The position numbers were made by a program, and so were the translations under genes. From positions 620,001 to 684,000 of the forward strand of contig NZ_CP037864.1 of the NCBI RefSeq assembly GCF_004353845.1: a stretch of 64,000 nt of DNA. The letters are read 5' to 3'. This DNA comes from Citrobacter arsenatis (GTDB lineage: Bacteria > Pseudomonadota > Gammaproteobacteria > Enterobacterales > Enterobacteriaceae). Positions within the stretch are counted from its first letter, which is position 1. Each line of letters starts with the position of its first letter. The notes beneath the pieces were generated by a model. That model worked only from the letters and a program-made list of their open reading frames with translations. It did no database searches and was not told the DNA's origin. Shown here in pieces: positions 1 to 8,471 of the stretch.

Positions 1-532
1 GACCGTGCTGGATAGCACGCTCACCGCTGGTCAGTTCACGGCGAGTTGGCACGTTGAAGACCATTTTACGCAGCGGGCGACGCGGCTCGCTTTTGTTAGT
101 CTTCAGTTGATCAAAGCTGTACAGCGTTTCCTGTGCCGTTTCAACAGCCTGGCGCACTTTCCAGTAGTTATTGCGCCCTTTTACGTGCAGCTCAGTCAGG
201 AAGCAGACGGCTTCCATTGAGCCAGTATCATTCAGCGTATTGATGGTTTTCTGAATGACTTGCTTGTACTGGCGCTCATCAAGTTCGCGCTCTTTGCCAC
301 ACCCAATGAGGAGAATTCGCTCAGAAAGAACGTTAGGAACATGGTGCAGCAACAGGGTTTGACCCGGTTTGCCTTCCAGTTCGCCACGACGCAGCAGTGC
401 GCTGATGTACCCGTCGCTGATCTTGTCGAGCTGCTCTGCAATCGGAGAGAGGCGGCGTGGTTCAAAGACTCCCACGACGATGCACGCACTCCGCTGTTTC
501 TCCGGGCTACCGCTTTTTACACTGAACTCCAT
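1..532 (-). CDS. pepA: Leucyl aminopeptidase PepA, N-terminal part (cut by window edge)
   Basis: Read on the minus strand from the ATG at 532 to the left edge, 177 codons are present. The protein opens MEFSVKSGSPEKQRS and continues as the PepA N-terminal domain. The C-terminal M17 metallopeptidase domain with the two-metal active site lies outside the window. In E. coli PepA is a hexameric cytoplasmic aminopeptidase that also binds DNA in Xer recombination and at carAB; that role is family knowledge. The divergent neighbour is lptF, as in E. coli. Confidence 0.95.
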   Translation of the reverse strand, partial: MEFSVKSGSPEKQRSACIVVGVFEPRRLSPIAEQLDKISDGYISALLRRGELEGKPGQTLLLHHVPNVLSERILLIGCGKERELDERQYKQVIQKTINTLNDTGSMEAVCFLTELHVKGRNNYWKVRQAVETAQETLYSFDQLKTNKSEPRRPLRKMVFNVPTRRELTSGERAIQHG

Positions 533-798
533 GCACTACGCTCCTGAATCTTAAAGACAACGGCGGTGGCTACGGATAGAATTGCAAGCTTTCGTAACTC
601 ATACCCGCTGTTGCGGTGACTTCGTGTTAATCTTAACGTTATTACGGCATTGGCACGTCAGAACAATTTCTGAGAGGTGGATCCGTTGAGTATAATGATC
701 TTAGCGACGATTTCGACGACTCAAGAGAATAAATGACGTTTAAGCCATGAAACAAGCTAAATTCCGGCAAAAGACGGGTTTTTACGGGCGTATTTAAA
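533..798. promoter_or_regulatory. Divergent pepA / lptF promoter region
   Basis: This 266-base gap separates the two divergent starts. A perfect -10 hexamer TATAAT lies at 691-696 on the plus strand. A weak -35 (TTCTGA, 668-673) sits 17 bases upstream, so it is a plausible sigma-70 promoter for lptFG. No further site is claimed. Confidence 0.5.
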
Positions 799-1899
799 GT
801 GATAATCATAAGATATCTGGTTCGGGAAACGCTCAAAAGCCAACTGGCGATCCTATTCATTCTGCTTTTGATCTTCTTTTGTCAAAAGTTAGTCAGGATC
901 CTTGGTGCGGCTGTTGACGGTGATATCCCGGCAAATCTGGTGCTCTCGCTGCTGGGGCTGGGCGTGCCAGAAATGGCGCAACTTATCTTGCCCTTAAGCC
1001 TGTTCCTCGGGCTGCTGATGACGCTGGGCAAACTGTATACCGAAAGTGAAATTACGGTCATGCACGCCTGCGGGCTGAGCAAGGCTGTGCTGGTGAAAGC
1101 GGCGATGGTGCTGGCGCTGTTCACCAGTATTATTGCCGCGGTCAACGTGATGTGGGCCGGACCGTGGTCCTCCAGACATCAGGACGAAGTCCTGGCGGAG
1201 GCGAAAGCGAACCCCGGAATGGCGGCGCTTGCTCAGGGGCAATTCCAGCAGGCGACGAACGGCAGTTCGGTACTGTTTATTGAAAGCGTTGACGGCAGTA
1301 ACTTCAAAGATGTGTTTCTCGCGCAAATCCGCCCGAAAGGTAACGCCCGTCCTTCGGTGGTGGTAGCGGATTCTGGACATCTTACCCAGATGCGCGATGG
1401 CTCCCAGGTCGTGACGCTGAACCAGGGGACGCGCTTTGAAGGAACCGCGCTGCTGCGCGATTTCCGCATTACCGACTTCCAGGATTACCAGGCGATTATC
1501 GGTCACCAGGCCGTGGCGCTGGATCCAAACGATACTGACCAGATGAATATGCGTACGCTGTGGACGACCGACAACGATCGCGCCCGCGCGGAGCTGACCT
1601 GGCGTATCACGTTAGTCTTCACCGTATTTATGATGGCGCTGATGGTCGTACCGTTGAGCGTGGTGAACCCGCGTCAGGGTCGCGTACTGTCCATGCTGCC
1701 AGCAATGCTGCTCTATTTGCTGTTCTTCCTGGTGCAGACGTCGCTGAAGTCGAACGGTGGCAAAGGTAAGCTGGATCCGGTGTTCTGGATGTGGACGGTT
1801 AACCTGGCGTATCTGGCGCTGGCGATTGTGCTTAACCTCTGGGATACGGTGCCGATGCGCCGCTTGCGTGCCCGTTTTATGCGTAAAGGAGCGGTATAA
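799..1899 (+). CDS. lptF: LPS export permease LptF
   Basis: The 366-residue inner-membrane protein matches E. coli LptF closely over its whole length. LptF forms with LptG the membrane part of the LptB2FG ABC transporter, which extracts lipopolysaccharide from the inner membrane for the LptC-A-D-E bridge. Hydrophobic segments lie near both ends (about residues 12-35, 55-75, 100-120 and three after 270), around a periplasmic jellyroll domain of about residues 125-260. The start is GTG at 799, giving MIIIRYLVRE, as in E. coli. Its TAA shares one base with the lptG ATG, so the two are translationally coupled. The gene is essential in E. coli. Confidence 0.97.
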   Translation: MIIIRYLVRETLKSQLAILFILLLIFFCQKLVRILGAAVDGDIPANLVLSLLGLGVPEMAQLILPLSLFLGLLMTLGKLYTESEITVMHACGLSKAVLVKAAMVLALFTSIIAAVNVMWAGPWSSRHQDEVLAEAKANPGMAALAQGQFQQATNGSSVLFIESVDGSNFKDVFLAQIRPKGNARPSVVVADSGHLTQMRDGSQVVTLNQGTRFEGTALLRDFRITDFQDYQAIIGHQAVALDPNDTDQMNMRTLWTTDNDRARAELTWRITLVFTVFMMALMVVPLSVVNPRQGRVLSMLPAMLLYLLFFLVQTSLKSNGGKGKLDPVFWMWTVNLAYLALAIVLNLWDTVPMRRLRARFMRKGAV

Positions 1900-2981
1900 T
1901 GCAGCCTTTTGGTGTACTTGACCGCTATATCGGTAAAACCATTTTCACCACCATCATGATGACGTTGTTCATGCTGGTGTCGCTCTCCGGGATCATCAAG
2001 TTTGTCGACCAGCTGAAAAAAGCCGGGCAGGGGAGCTACGATGCGATGGGCGCCGGGCTGTATACCCTGCTCAGCGCGCCGAAAGATATCCAGATCTTCT
2101 TCCCGATGGCGGCGCTGCTGGGTGCTTTGCTGGGTCTGGGCATGCTGGCCCAGCGCAGCGAACTGGTGGTGATGCAGGCTTCCGGCTTTACCCGTATGCA
2201 GGTGGCGTTGTCGGTGATGAAAACCGCGATTCCGCTGGTGCTGCTGACGATGGCCATCGGTGAATGGGTGGCACCGCAGGGCGAACAGATGGCGCGTAAC
2301 TACCGTGCGCAGCAGATGTACGGCGGCTCGTTGCTCTCAACGCAGCAGGGGTTATGGGCGAAAGATGGCGACAGCTTTGTCTACATCGAGCGGGTGAAAG
2401 GTGACGCCGAGTTAGGCGGGATTAGCATCTACTCCTTCAACGACAAACGCCGTCTGCAGTCTGTTCGCTATGCTGCAAGCGCGACGTTTGACCCGGAGCA
2501 GAAGGTCTGGCGTCTGGCGCAGGTGGATGAATCCAACCTGACCAATCCGAAGCAAATCACCGGCTCGCAAACGGTGAGCGGTACCTGGAAAACCAACCTT
2601 ACGCCCGACAAGCTCGGCGTCGTGGCGTTGGATCCTGACGCGCTGTCGATTAGCGGTCTGCATAACTACGTGAAGTACCTGAAGTCGAGTGGCCAGGATG
2701 CCGGACGCTACCAGCTCAATATGTGGAGCAAAGTCTTCCAGCCGCTGTCTGTGGCGGTCATGATGCTGATGGCGCTGTCGTTTATCTTTGGTCCGCTGCG
2801 TAGCGTCCCGATGGGCGTGCGCGTGGTGACAGGGATTAGCTTTGGCTTTGTGTTCTATGTGCTGGACCAAATCTTTGGCCCGCTGACGCTGGTGTACGGC
2901 ATTCCGCCGATTATCGGTGCGCTGCTGCCAAGTGCCAGTTTCTTCCTGATTAGCCTATGGCTGATGCTGCGTAAGTCGTAA
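1899..2981 (+). CDS. lptG: LPS export permease LptG
   Basis: This 360-residue partner of LptF opens MQPFGVLDRYIGKT. It has the same plan of membrane helices at both ends and a central periplasmic domain of about residues 130-265. It is the second transmembrane subunit of LptB2FG. The ATG overlaps the lptF stop by one base (TAATG), indicating stoichiometric synthesis. Downstream the gene runs straight into a large REP array and then meets yjgR head to head. Confidence 0.97.
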   Translation: MQPFGVLDRYIGKTIFTTIMMTLFMLVSLSGIIKFVDQLKKAGQGSYDAMGAGLYTLLSAPKDIQIFFPMAALLGALLGLGMLAQRSELVVMQASGFTRMQVALSVMKTAIPLVLLTMAIGEWVAPQGEQMARNYRAQQMYGGSLLSTQQGLWAKDGDSFVYIERVKGDAELGGISIYSFNDKRRLQSVRYAASATFDPEQKVWRLAQVDESNLTNPKQITGSQTVSGTWKTNLTPDKLGVVALDPDALSISGLHNYVKYLKSSGQDAGRYQLNMWSKVFQPLSVAVMMLMALSFIFGPLRSVPMGVRVVTGISFGFVFYVLDQIFGPLTLVYGIPPIIGALLPSASFFLISLWLMLRKS

Positions 2982-2990
2982 TCACTGGTC

Positions 2991-3620
2991 GCCATCAGGC
3001 AGTGCCTGATGGCGCTGCGCTTATCAGGCCTACCCAGGACCCGTAGGTCGGATAAGGCGTTTACGCCGCTATCCGGCACAGTACCACGCAGTGCCTGATG
3101 GCGCTGGGCTTATCAGGCCTACTCAGGGCCTGTAGGCCGGATAAGGCGTTTACGCCGCCATCCGGCAACGTACCACGCAGTGCCTGATGGCGCTGGGCTT
3201 ATCAGACCTACCCAGGATCCGTAGGTCGGATAAGGCGTTTACGCCGCTATCCGGCACAGTACCACGCAGTGCCTGATGGCGCTGGGCTTATCAGGCCTAC
3301 CCAGGACCCGTAGGTCGGATAAGGCGTTTACGCCGCCATCCGGCAACGTACCACGCAGTGCCTGATGGTGCTGGGCTTTTCAGGCCTAACCAGGGCCTGT
3401 AGGTCGGATAAGGCGTTTACGCCGTCATCCGGCACAGTACCACGCAGTGCCTGATGGCGCTGGGTTTATCAGGCCTACTCAGGGCCTGTAGGTCGGATAA
3501 GGCGTTTACGCCGCCATCCGGCAACGTAACAGGCAGTGCCTGATGGCGCTGGGCTTATCAGGTCTACTCAGGGCCTGAAGGTCGGATAAGGCGTTTACGC
3601 CGCCATCCGGCAACGTAACA
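2991..3620. repeat. Tandem BIME array of about seven REP pairs
   Basis: A unit of about 89 bases beginning GCAGTGCCTGATGGCGCTG repeats about seven times, with starts near 2999, 3088, 3178, 3267, 3356, 3444 and 3532. Each unit holds two REP (palindromic unit) sequences in opposite orientation: a TGATGGCGCTGGGCTTATCA type and a GTAGGTCGGATAAGGCGTTT type. Copies differ by single bases (for example tcaggcctac/tcagacctac). The array fills the gap between convergent lptG and yjgR. In enterobacteria such BIMEs can bind gyrase or IHF and protect mRNA 3' ends. About fourteen REPs in one array is unusually many. Confidence 0.93.
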
Positions 3621-3626
3621 CGGGGA

Positions 3627-5129
3627 CTAACGTTTTCTTCCGCCCATCAAACTCCCCAACATGCCGCGGATTATCTGATTGGTGACCTGTCGCGCCGCGC
3701 TTTTCGCCACGCTCTGTACCACGCCATCGCGCTTGCCGCCGCGTGGTCCGGTGCTGCCAAACAGAATATCCTTCAACCCACCGAGAATACCGCCGTCCAC
3801 ATCAATCGATTTACCGTTGGCGGGGGGCGTATTTTGCTGCTCGGTGCTGGCCTGCACGCCTTGCTGCAAACGTTCGTAGGCGGACTCTCGGTCGATCTCT
3901 TCCTCATATTTGCCGTACAGCGAGGAGTGATTAATCAGCCCGTTGCGCTCATCGTCCGTCACCGGCCCCATCCGTGAACACGGCGCAATGACCATCGCTC
4001 GCTCAACCACCGACGGGCTACCTTTGGCATCGAGAAACGAGATCAGCGCCTCGCCGGTGCCCAGCTCCTGAATGGCTTTCTCGGTATCAAACGCCGGATT
4101 GGCGCGCATGGTTTGCGCTGCTGTTTTCACCGCTTTCTGATCTTTCGGCGTAAAGGCGCGCAGGGCGTGCTGCACGCGGTTCCCCAACTGCCCGAGCACG
4201 TTGTCCGGAATATCGGACGGGTTTTGCGAAACGAACCACACGCCGACCCCTTTCGAGCGGATCAGGCGGATCACCTGTTCGATTTTATCCAGCAATACCT
4301 GCGGGGCGTCGTTGAACAGCAGGTGGGCTTCGTCGAAGAAAAATACCAGCTTCGGTTTTTCCAGATCGCCCGCTTCCGGCAGTTGTTCGTACAGTTCGGA
4401 GAGCATCCACAGCAGGCTGGCGGCGTATAGTTTGGGCATCTGGTAGAGCTTCTCGGCGCTGAGGATATTAATCATCCCTTTACCGCTGGCGTCGGTACGC
4501 ATCCAGTCTTTGATATCCAGCATCGGCTCGCCAAAGAAGTGCGCCGCCCCTTGCTGTTCCAACGACAAAAGTCCGCGCTGGATAGCGCCGACCGAGGCGC
4601 TGCTGATGTTGCCGTACTGGTTCTGGAACGATTTAGCGTTGTCGCCGATGTACTGGGTGATGGCCCGCAGATCTTTGAAATCCAGCAGCAACAGACCCTG
4701 GTCATCGGCAATGCGGAAGATAATATCCAGTACGCCAGATTGCACGTCGTTGAGGTTTAGCAGACGCGCCAGCAGCAGCGGACCGAGATCAGAGACCGTG
4801 GCCCGCACAGGATGGCCTTTTTCGCCGAAGATATCCCACACCGTGACCGGATTAGCATGCGGTTGCCAGTCGGTAATGCCGATGTTTTTCAGGCGGGCGA
4901 GCAGCTTTTCAGAGGCTTGTCCTTCCTCGGCTACGCCGGTTAGGTCACCTTTCACATCGGCCATAAATACCGGCACGCCAATCTCGGACAGCGATTCGGC
5001 CAGCTTCTGTAGCGTGACGGTTTTACCGGTCCCGGTCGCGCCGGTAATCAGTCCGTGACGGTTGGCCATACCTGGCAGTAAAAACAGTTCGGTGTCCGGC
5101 GTGCGGGCAATTAGCAGGGGTGCGCTCAT
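3627..5129 (-). CDS. yjgR: YjgR, HerA/FtsK-like P-loop ATPase of unknown role (DUF853)
   Basis: The 500-residue protein is near identical to E. coli YjgR. A Walker A motif (GATGTGKT) is at about residues 29-36 and a Walker B stretch (LVFFFDEAH) near 255. It belongs to the HerA/FtsK-like ATPase group; its cellular job is not established. The start at 5129 (MSAPLLIARTPDTE) is preferred over an in-frame ATG 15 bases upstream because GGAGGAA lies at the right distance before it and the length then equals the E. coli protein. Its 3' end abuts the BIME array. Confidence 0.93.
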   Translation of the reverse strand: MSAPLLIARTPDTELFLLPGMANRHGLITGATGTGKTVTLQKLAESLSEIGVPVFMADVKGDLTGVAEEGQASEKLLARLKNIGITDWQPHANPVTVWDIFGEKGHPVRATVSDLGPLLLARLLNLNDVQSGVLDIIFRIADDQGLLLLDFKDLRAITQYIGDNAKSFQNQYGNISSASVGAIQRGLLSLEQQGAAHFFGEPMLDIKDWMRTDASGKGMINILSAEKLYQMPKLYAASLLWMLSELYEQLPEAGDLEKPKLVFFFDEAHLLFNDAPQVLLDKIEQVIRLIRSKGVGVWFVSQNPSDIPDNVLGQLGNRVQHALRAFTPKDQKAVKTAAQTMRANPAFDTEKAIQELGTGEALISFLDAKGSPSVVERAMVIAPCSRMGPVTDDERNGLINHSSLYGKYEEEIDRESAYERLQQGVQASTEQQNTPPANGKSIDVDGGILGGLKDILFGSTGPRGGKRDGVVQSVAKSAARQVTNQIIRGMLGSLMGGRKR

Positions 5130-5208
5130 TGAGATTTCCTCCATTTATCCTGCCTGGAGTATAGGCAATGTCCATCAAAGAGAGTATGCGATGGCGAGAG
5201 AAAATGAC

Positions 5209-6207
5209 TTAAAGCGTATTGCCGTGGTAAATCTGATACCCCAAATCCACAGTGTTGTGATTATGGTCGTTGTTCTTGATTTTGCTCAGCAACATCTGCG
5301 CCGCCATACGACCAATGTCGAAACGTGGGGTGATCACGCTGGCGAGGCTGGGGATCATCTGCCGGCCCATTTCCAGCCCGTGAAAACCAGCAATTGAGAT
5401 CTGCTCCGGAACGGCCAGTTCGCGCTCGCGGCACAGCAGCAGCGCGCCCATCGCTATATCGTCGTTGGTGCAAAAGACCCCGTCTAAATCCGGATGCGCG
5501 GTGAGCGCGTCACGCATCATCTGGGTGCCGAGATGAATGGACGAAATAGAGCGCGGATTGACGCGTAGCGGCACCAGACCCCGACGCGTCATGGCATCGC
5601 AATAGCCGCGATAGCGCTGTTCATCGCGGACGTCGTCCTTCGAACCAAGGTAGAGGATTTTGCGGCGCTGGCGTTTATCCAGCATGGTGCTGACCATATC
5701 AAACGCCGCCTGACGGTTATCGAACCCTACTTCCATGTCCAGACGATCGCCCTGAATGTCCATTAGTTCCACCACCGGAATGTTGGCAGAGCGCAGAAAT
5801 TTAACCGTGCGTAGAGTGTGATATTTTTCGGACAGGATAATGCCGTCGATATTATACGACAGCAGGTTGATCACCGACTCTTCCTCGGATTCCCGGTCGT
5901 AGTTGTAGTTAGCGATCAGCGTCTGATAGTTATGGTCCGAGGTGACCGACTCAATACCGGCCAGAATGTCAGCGAACAGCTGGTTTTGAAACGAGGGGAT
6001 CAGCACGCCGAGCGTATAGCTTTGTGCATTCAACAGCATCGCGGGGGCGCGGTTAGGGATGTAATTAATCTCCTCCATAATCTGCGCAATGCGTTCACCG
6101 GTTTCCTTTGCGACCTTTTTCGGCGAGCGAATGTAGCGGCTCACCGTCATTTTGGTCACGCCCGCCAGCGTGGCGATGTCTTGCAAAGAAATTCTGTGGT
6201 TCCTCAT
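5209..6207 (-). CDS. idnR: L-idonate regulator IdnR (LacI family)
   Basis: The 332-residue LacI/GalR-type regulator has an N-terminal helix-turn-helix and hinge (about residues 6-60, with ISLQDIATLAGVTKMTVSRY) and a periplasmic-binding-protein-like effector domain. In E. coli IdnR activates the idnDOTR and idnK promoters with idonate or 5-ketogluconate and can affect GntR-controlled genes. It is the last gene of the idnDOTR order. A perfect hairpin in the 52-base gap after idnT may reduce its expression relative to the enzymes. Confidence 0.95.
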   Translation of the reverse strand: MRNHRISLQDIATLAGVTKMTVSRYIRSPKKVAKETGERIAQIMEEINYIPNRAPAMLLNAQSYTLGVLIPSFQNQLFADILAGIESVTSDHNYQTLIANYNYDRESEEESVINLLSYNIDGIILSEKYHTLRTVKFLRSANIPVVELMDIQGDRLDMEVGFDNRQAAFDMVSTMLDKRQRRKILYLGSKDDVRDEQRYRGYCDAMTRRGLVPLRVNPRSISSIHLGTQMMRDALTAHPDLDGVFCTNDDIAMGALLLCRERELAVPEQISIAGFHGLEMGRQMIPSLASVITPRFDIGRMAAQMLLSKIKNNDHNHNTVDLGYQIYHGNTL

Positions 6208-6219
6208 TTTCTCTCCAGT

Positions 6220-6249
6220 ACCGGGGAGCGCTGACCTGTGCTCCCCGGT
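6220..6249. other. Perfect 10-bp hairpin between idnT and idnR
   Basis: ACCGGGGAGC at 6220-6229 pairs exactly with GCTCCCCGGT at 6240-6249 across a 10-base loop. No U-run follows on the transcribed strand, so it looks like an mRNA processing or stabilising stem or weak attenuator rather than a full intrinsic terminator. Confidence 0.6.
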
Positions 6250-6259
6250 GATGACCGTC

Positions 6260-7579
6260 TTAATGCAGGATGGCGTTCAGCGCCAGAACACCCAGCAGCC
6301 CCATAATAGAAATCAGCGTTTCCATCACCGTCCAGGTGCGCAACGTTTCCCCCACGCTGAGATTAAAATAGCCTTTAAACAGCCAAAATCCCGGATCGTT
6401 AACGTGGGAGGCAATCACGCTACCCGCGCCGGTAGCCAGTACCATCAGCGCCGGGTCGGCGTGGGTGACGTTAATAATCGGCAGTACCACGCCTGCGGTA
6501 GTGATCGCTGCCACGGTGGCTGAACCGAGCGCGATGCGCAGCAACGCGGCGACCGTCCAGCACATCAGCAGCGGAGAGAGCGACGTGCCGGTCATCAGGT
6601 GCGAGATATATTGCCCCACGCCGCTGTCGACCAGAACCTGCTTAAACGCGCCGCCCACGGCGATGATGAACACAATCATCGCGATCGCGCCGATAGAGTC
6701 GCCAATGATATCCATAATTTGCTCGATCGTCCGTCCGTTACGTCGACCAAGGGTAAAAATGGCGAGCACGATAGCGATAAACAACGCGACCGCAGGGTTA
6801 CCGATAAACTCAAAGAACACCCGCACGCTGTTGGTTTTCGGCAGCGTAATTTCGCACACTGCGGCGATAGCCATCAGTATGACCGGGATAACTGCCGCAA
6901 AGATACTGTTCCAGAACGACGGCATCTCTTCTTCGGTGAACAGATGCGGGTTGAATAACCCCTCCGGCGGCGCTTTTTCAAAGCGGGTCAGCAGCTTAGA
7001 AAATAGCGGCCCGGCGACAATCACCGTCGGGATAGTAATAATAAAGCCGTACAGCAGGGTGGTGCCGAGATTAGCCTCGAAAATGGTGGCAATCGCGGTA
7101 GGCCCCGGATGCGGCGGCAGAAAACAGTGGGTCACGGACAATGCTGCGACCATCGGCACGCCAACATACAGCAGCGGCAGGCCGGAAGAGGCCACCACCG
7201 TAAACACCAGCGGTAGCAGCAGAACAAAGCCGACTTCGAAGAACATCGCCAGACCGACCACCAGACCGGTGATCACCAGCGCCCACTGCACGCGTTTTTT
7301 ACCGAACGTGCCAATCAGCGTGGTGGCGATGCGCTGAGCCGCGCCGGTATCGGAAATCAGCTTGCCGAGCATGGCGCCGAACCCGAGGATCATCGCCAGC
7401 CCGCCGAGCGTCCCGCCGATCCCATTTTGTATAGAGTGTAAAACGGCCTGGGCGTCCATCCCTTCGGCAAAACCGACGACCGCCGCCACCAGGACCAGGG
7501 CAATAAAGCCGTTAACTTTAAAGCCAATCATCAGGACCAGGAGCAGCGCGACGCCTGCCGCAATTATTATTAATGGCAT
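6260..7579 (-). CDS. idnT: L-idonate / 5-keto-D-gluconate transporter IdnT (GntP family)
   Basis: This 439-residue polytopic permease of the gluconate:H+ symporter family matches E. coli IdnT almost throughout, with about 12 to 14 hydrophobic segments. It imports L-idonate, and also 5-ketogluconate and gluconate, across the inner membrane. The start at 7579 (MPLIIIAAGVALLL) is chosen because it gives the E. coli length; an upstream in-frame ATG at 7612 would begin inside an ERIC-like repeat. It lies in the idnD-idnO-idnT-idnR transcription unit. Confidence 0.95.
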   Translation of the reverse strand: MPLIIIAAGVALLLVLMIGFKVNGFIALVLVAAVVGFAEGMDAQAVLHSIQNGIGGTLGGLAMILGFGAMLGKLISDTGAAQRIATTLIGTFGKKRVQWALVITGLVVGLAMFFEVGFVLLLPLVFTVVASSGLPLLYVGVPMVAALSVTHCFLPPHPGPTAIATIFEANLGTTLLYGFIITIPTVIVAGPLFSKLLTRFEKAPPEGLFNPHLFTEEEMPSFWNSIFAAVIPVILMAIAAVCEITLPKTNSVRVFFEFIGNPAVALFIAIVLAIFTLGRRNGRTIEQIMDIIGDSIGAIAMIVFIIAVGGAFKQVLVDSGVGQYISHLMTGTSLSPLLMCWTVAALLRIALGSATVAAITTAGVVLPIINVTHADPALMVLATGAGSVIASHVNDPGFWLFKGYFNLSVGETLRTWTVMETLISIMGLLGVLALNAILH

Positions 7580-7599
7580 AATCGTTTCTCTTATATCCC

Positions 7600-7647
7600 C
7601 TTCATCCTTCAAGTTGCAGGTGTGTTGGCTGCAACTCGAATGATTTA
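7600..7647. repeat. Internally deleted ERIC element between idnO and idnT
   Basis: Read on the minus strand this segment starts CATTCGAGTTGCAGCC and ends CAACTTGAAGGATGA, which are the two termini of the ERIC consensus. The central segment containing CCCCAGGAGC...GTGACTGGGG is missing. A full-length copy for comparison lies at 59381-59492. It is transcribed as part of the idn operon. Confidence 0.75.
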
Positions 7648-7702
7648 GGGGGGAGCCAAAAATGCAGCGCCTGGGCGCTGCGTGATGTTGCGTTGTGTGG
7701 TA

Positions 7703-8467
7703 TCAGACGGCGACCAGCATGCCGCCATCGACAAACAACAGGTGACCGTTTACAAAATCGGATGCTTTAGAAGAGAGGAATACCGCCGCGCCGATCAGCT
7801 CCTGCGGATCGCCCCAGCGCGCGGCAGGTGTACGTTTGCACAGCCAGGAGGTGAAGGCTTCATCCTCGACCAGCGCTTTGGTCATTTCGGTTTTGAAGTA
7901 GCCCGGCGCAATACCGTTGACCTGGATATTGTGGCGCGCCAGCTCAACGCACATTCCGCGGGTGAGCATTTTTACCGCGCCTTTGGAGGCGGCGTACGGC
8001 GTGATGGTGTCGCGGCCCAGTTCGCTCTGCATGGAACAGATGTTGATGACCTTCCCGGCCTGACGTTCCACCATACGACGCGTTACCGCCTGCGAGACCA
8101 GGAATACCGCCGTCTGGTTAACGGCAATCACATCGTTCCAGTCCTGTTCCGGGAACTCGGTAAACGGATGGCGACGCTGGATACCGGCGTTATTCACCAG
8201 CACATCAATTTGGCCAATGTCTTTTTCGATATGGTCGATGGCGGCATCAATGTCCTGTTTATGCGTAACATTGAACGGCGCAGCAACGGCGCGGATCCCT
8301 TCCTGCTGCAGTCTGGCGACGGCGGTTTCAGCACGCTCTGGCGTAATATCATTGACGATAATCTGCGCGCCATATTTTCCCAGCCCGGTCGCCAGTAAAT
8401 AACCAATACCCTGAGCCGAACCGGTGATCAGAATGTTTTTGCCATCCAGTGAAAAAAGATCGTTCAT
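7703..8467 (-). CDS. idnO: 5-keto-D-gluconate 5-reductase IdnO
   Basis: This 254-residue classical short-chain dehydrogenase catalyses reversible reduction of 5-ketogluconate to D-gluconate with NADPH. Visible motifs are the Rossmann glycine motif (TGSAQGIG, near residue 16), NNAG (near 91), and the catalytic Ser with Tyr-x-x-x-Lys in PYAASKGAVKM (near 155-165). The start at 8467 (MNDLFSLDGK) matches E. coli; an ATG three bases upstream is equally placed for the AGGAATAAC ribosome site. It lies four bases downstream of idnD. Confidence 0.95.
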   Translation of the reverse strand: MNDLFSLDGKNILITGSAQGIGYLLATGLGKYGAQIIVNDITPERAETAVARLQQEGIRAVAAPFNVTHKQDIDAAIDHIEKDIGQIDVLVNNAGIQRRHPFTEFPEQDWNDVIAVNQTAVFLVSQAVTRRMVERQAGKVINICSMQSELGRDTITPYAASKGAVKMLTRGMCVELARHNIQVNGIAPGYFKTEMTKALVEDEAFTSWLCKRTPAARWGDPQELIGAAVFLSSKASDFVNGHLLFVDGGMLVAV

Positions 8468-8471
8468 CATG

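Noticed and set aside
2991..3620. CRISPR array
   Set aside because: Units are about 89 bases with internal inverted REP sequences and no variable spacers; no cas genes are present. It is a BIME array.
6465..7337. 290-codon plus-strand open frame
   Set aside because: Antisense to idnT; rich in Thr/Ala/Ser/Ile runs expected from the complement of a membrane protein gene.
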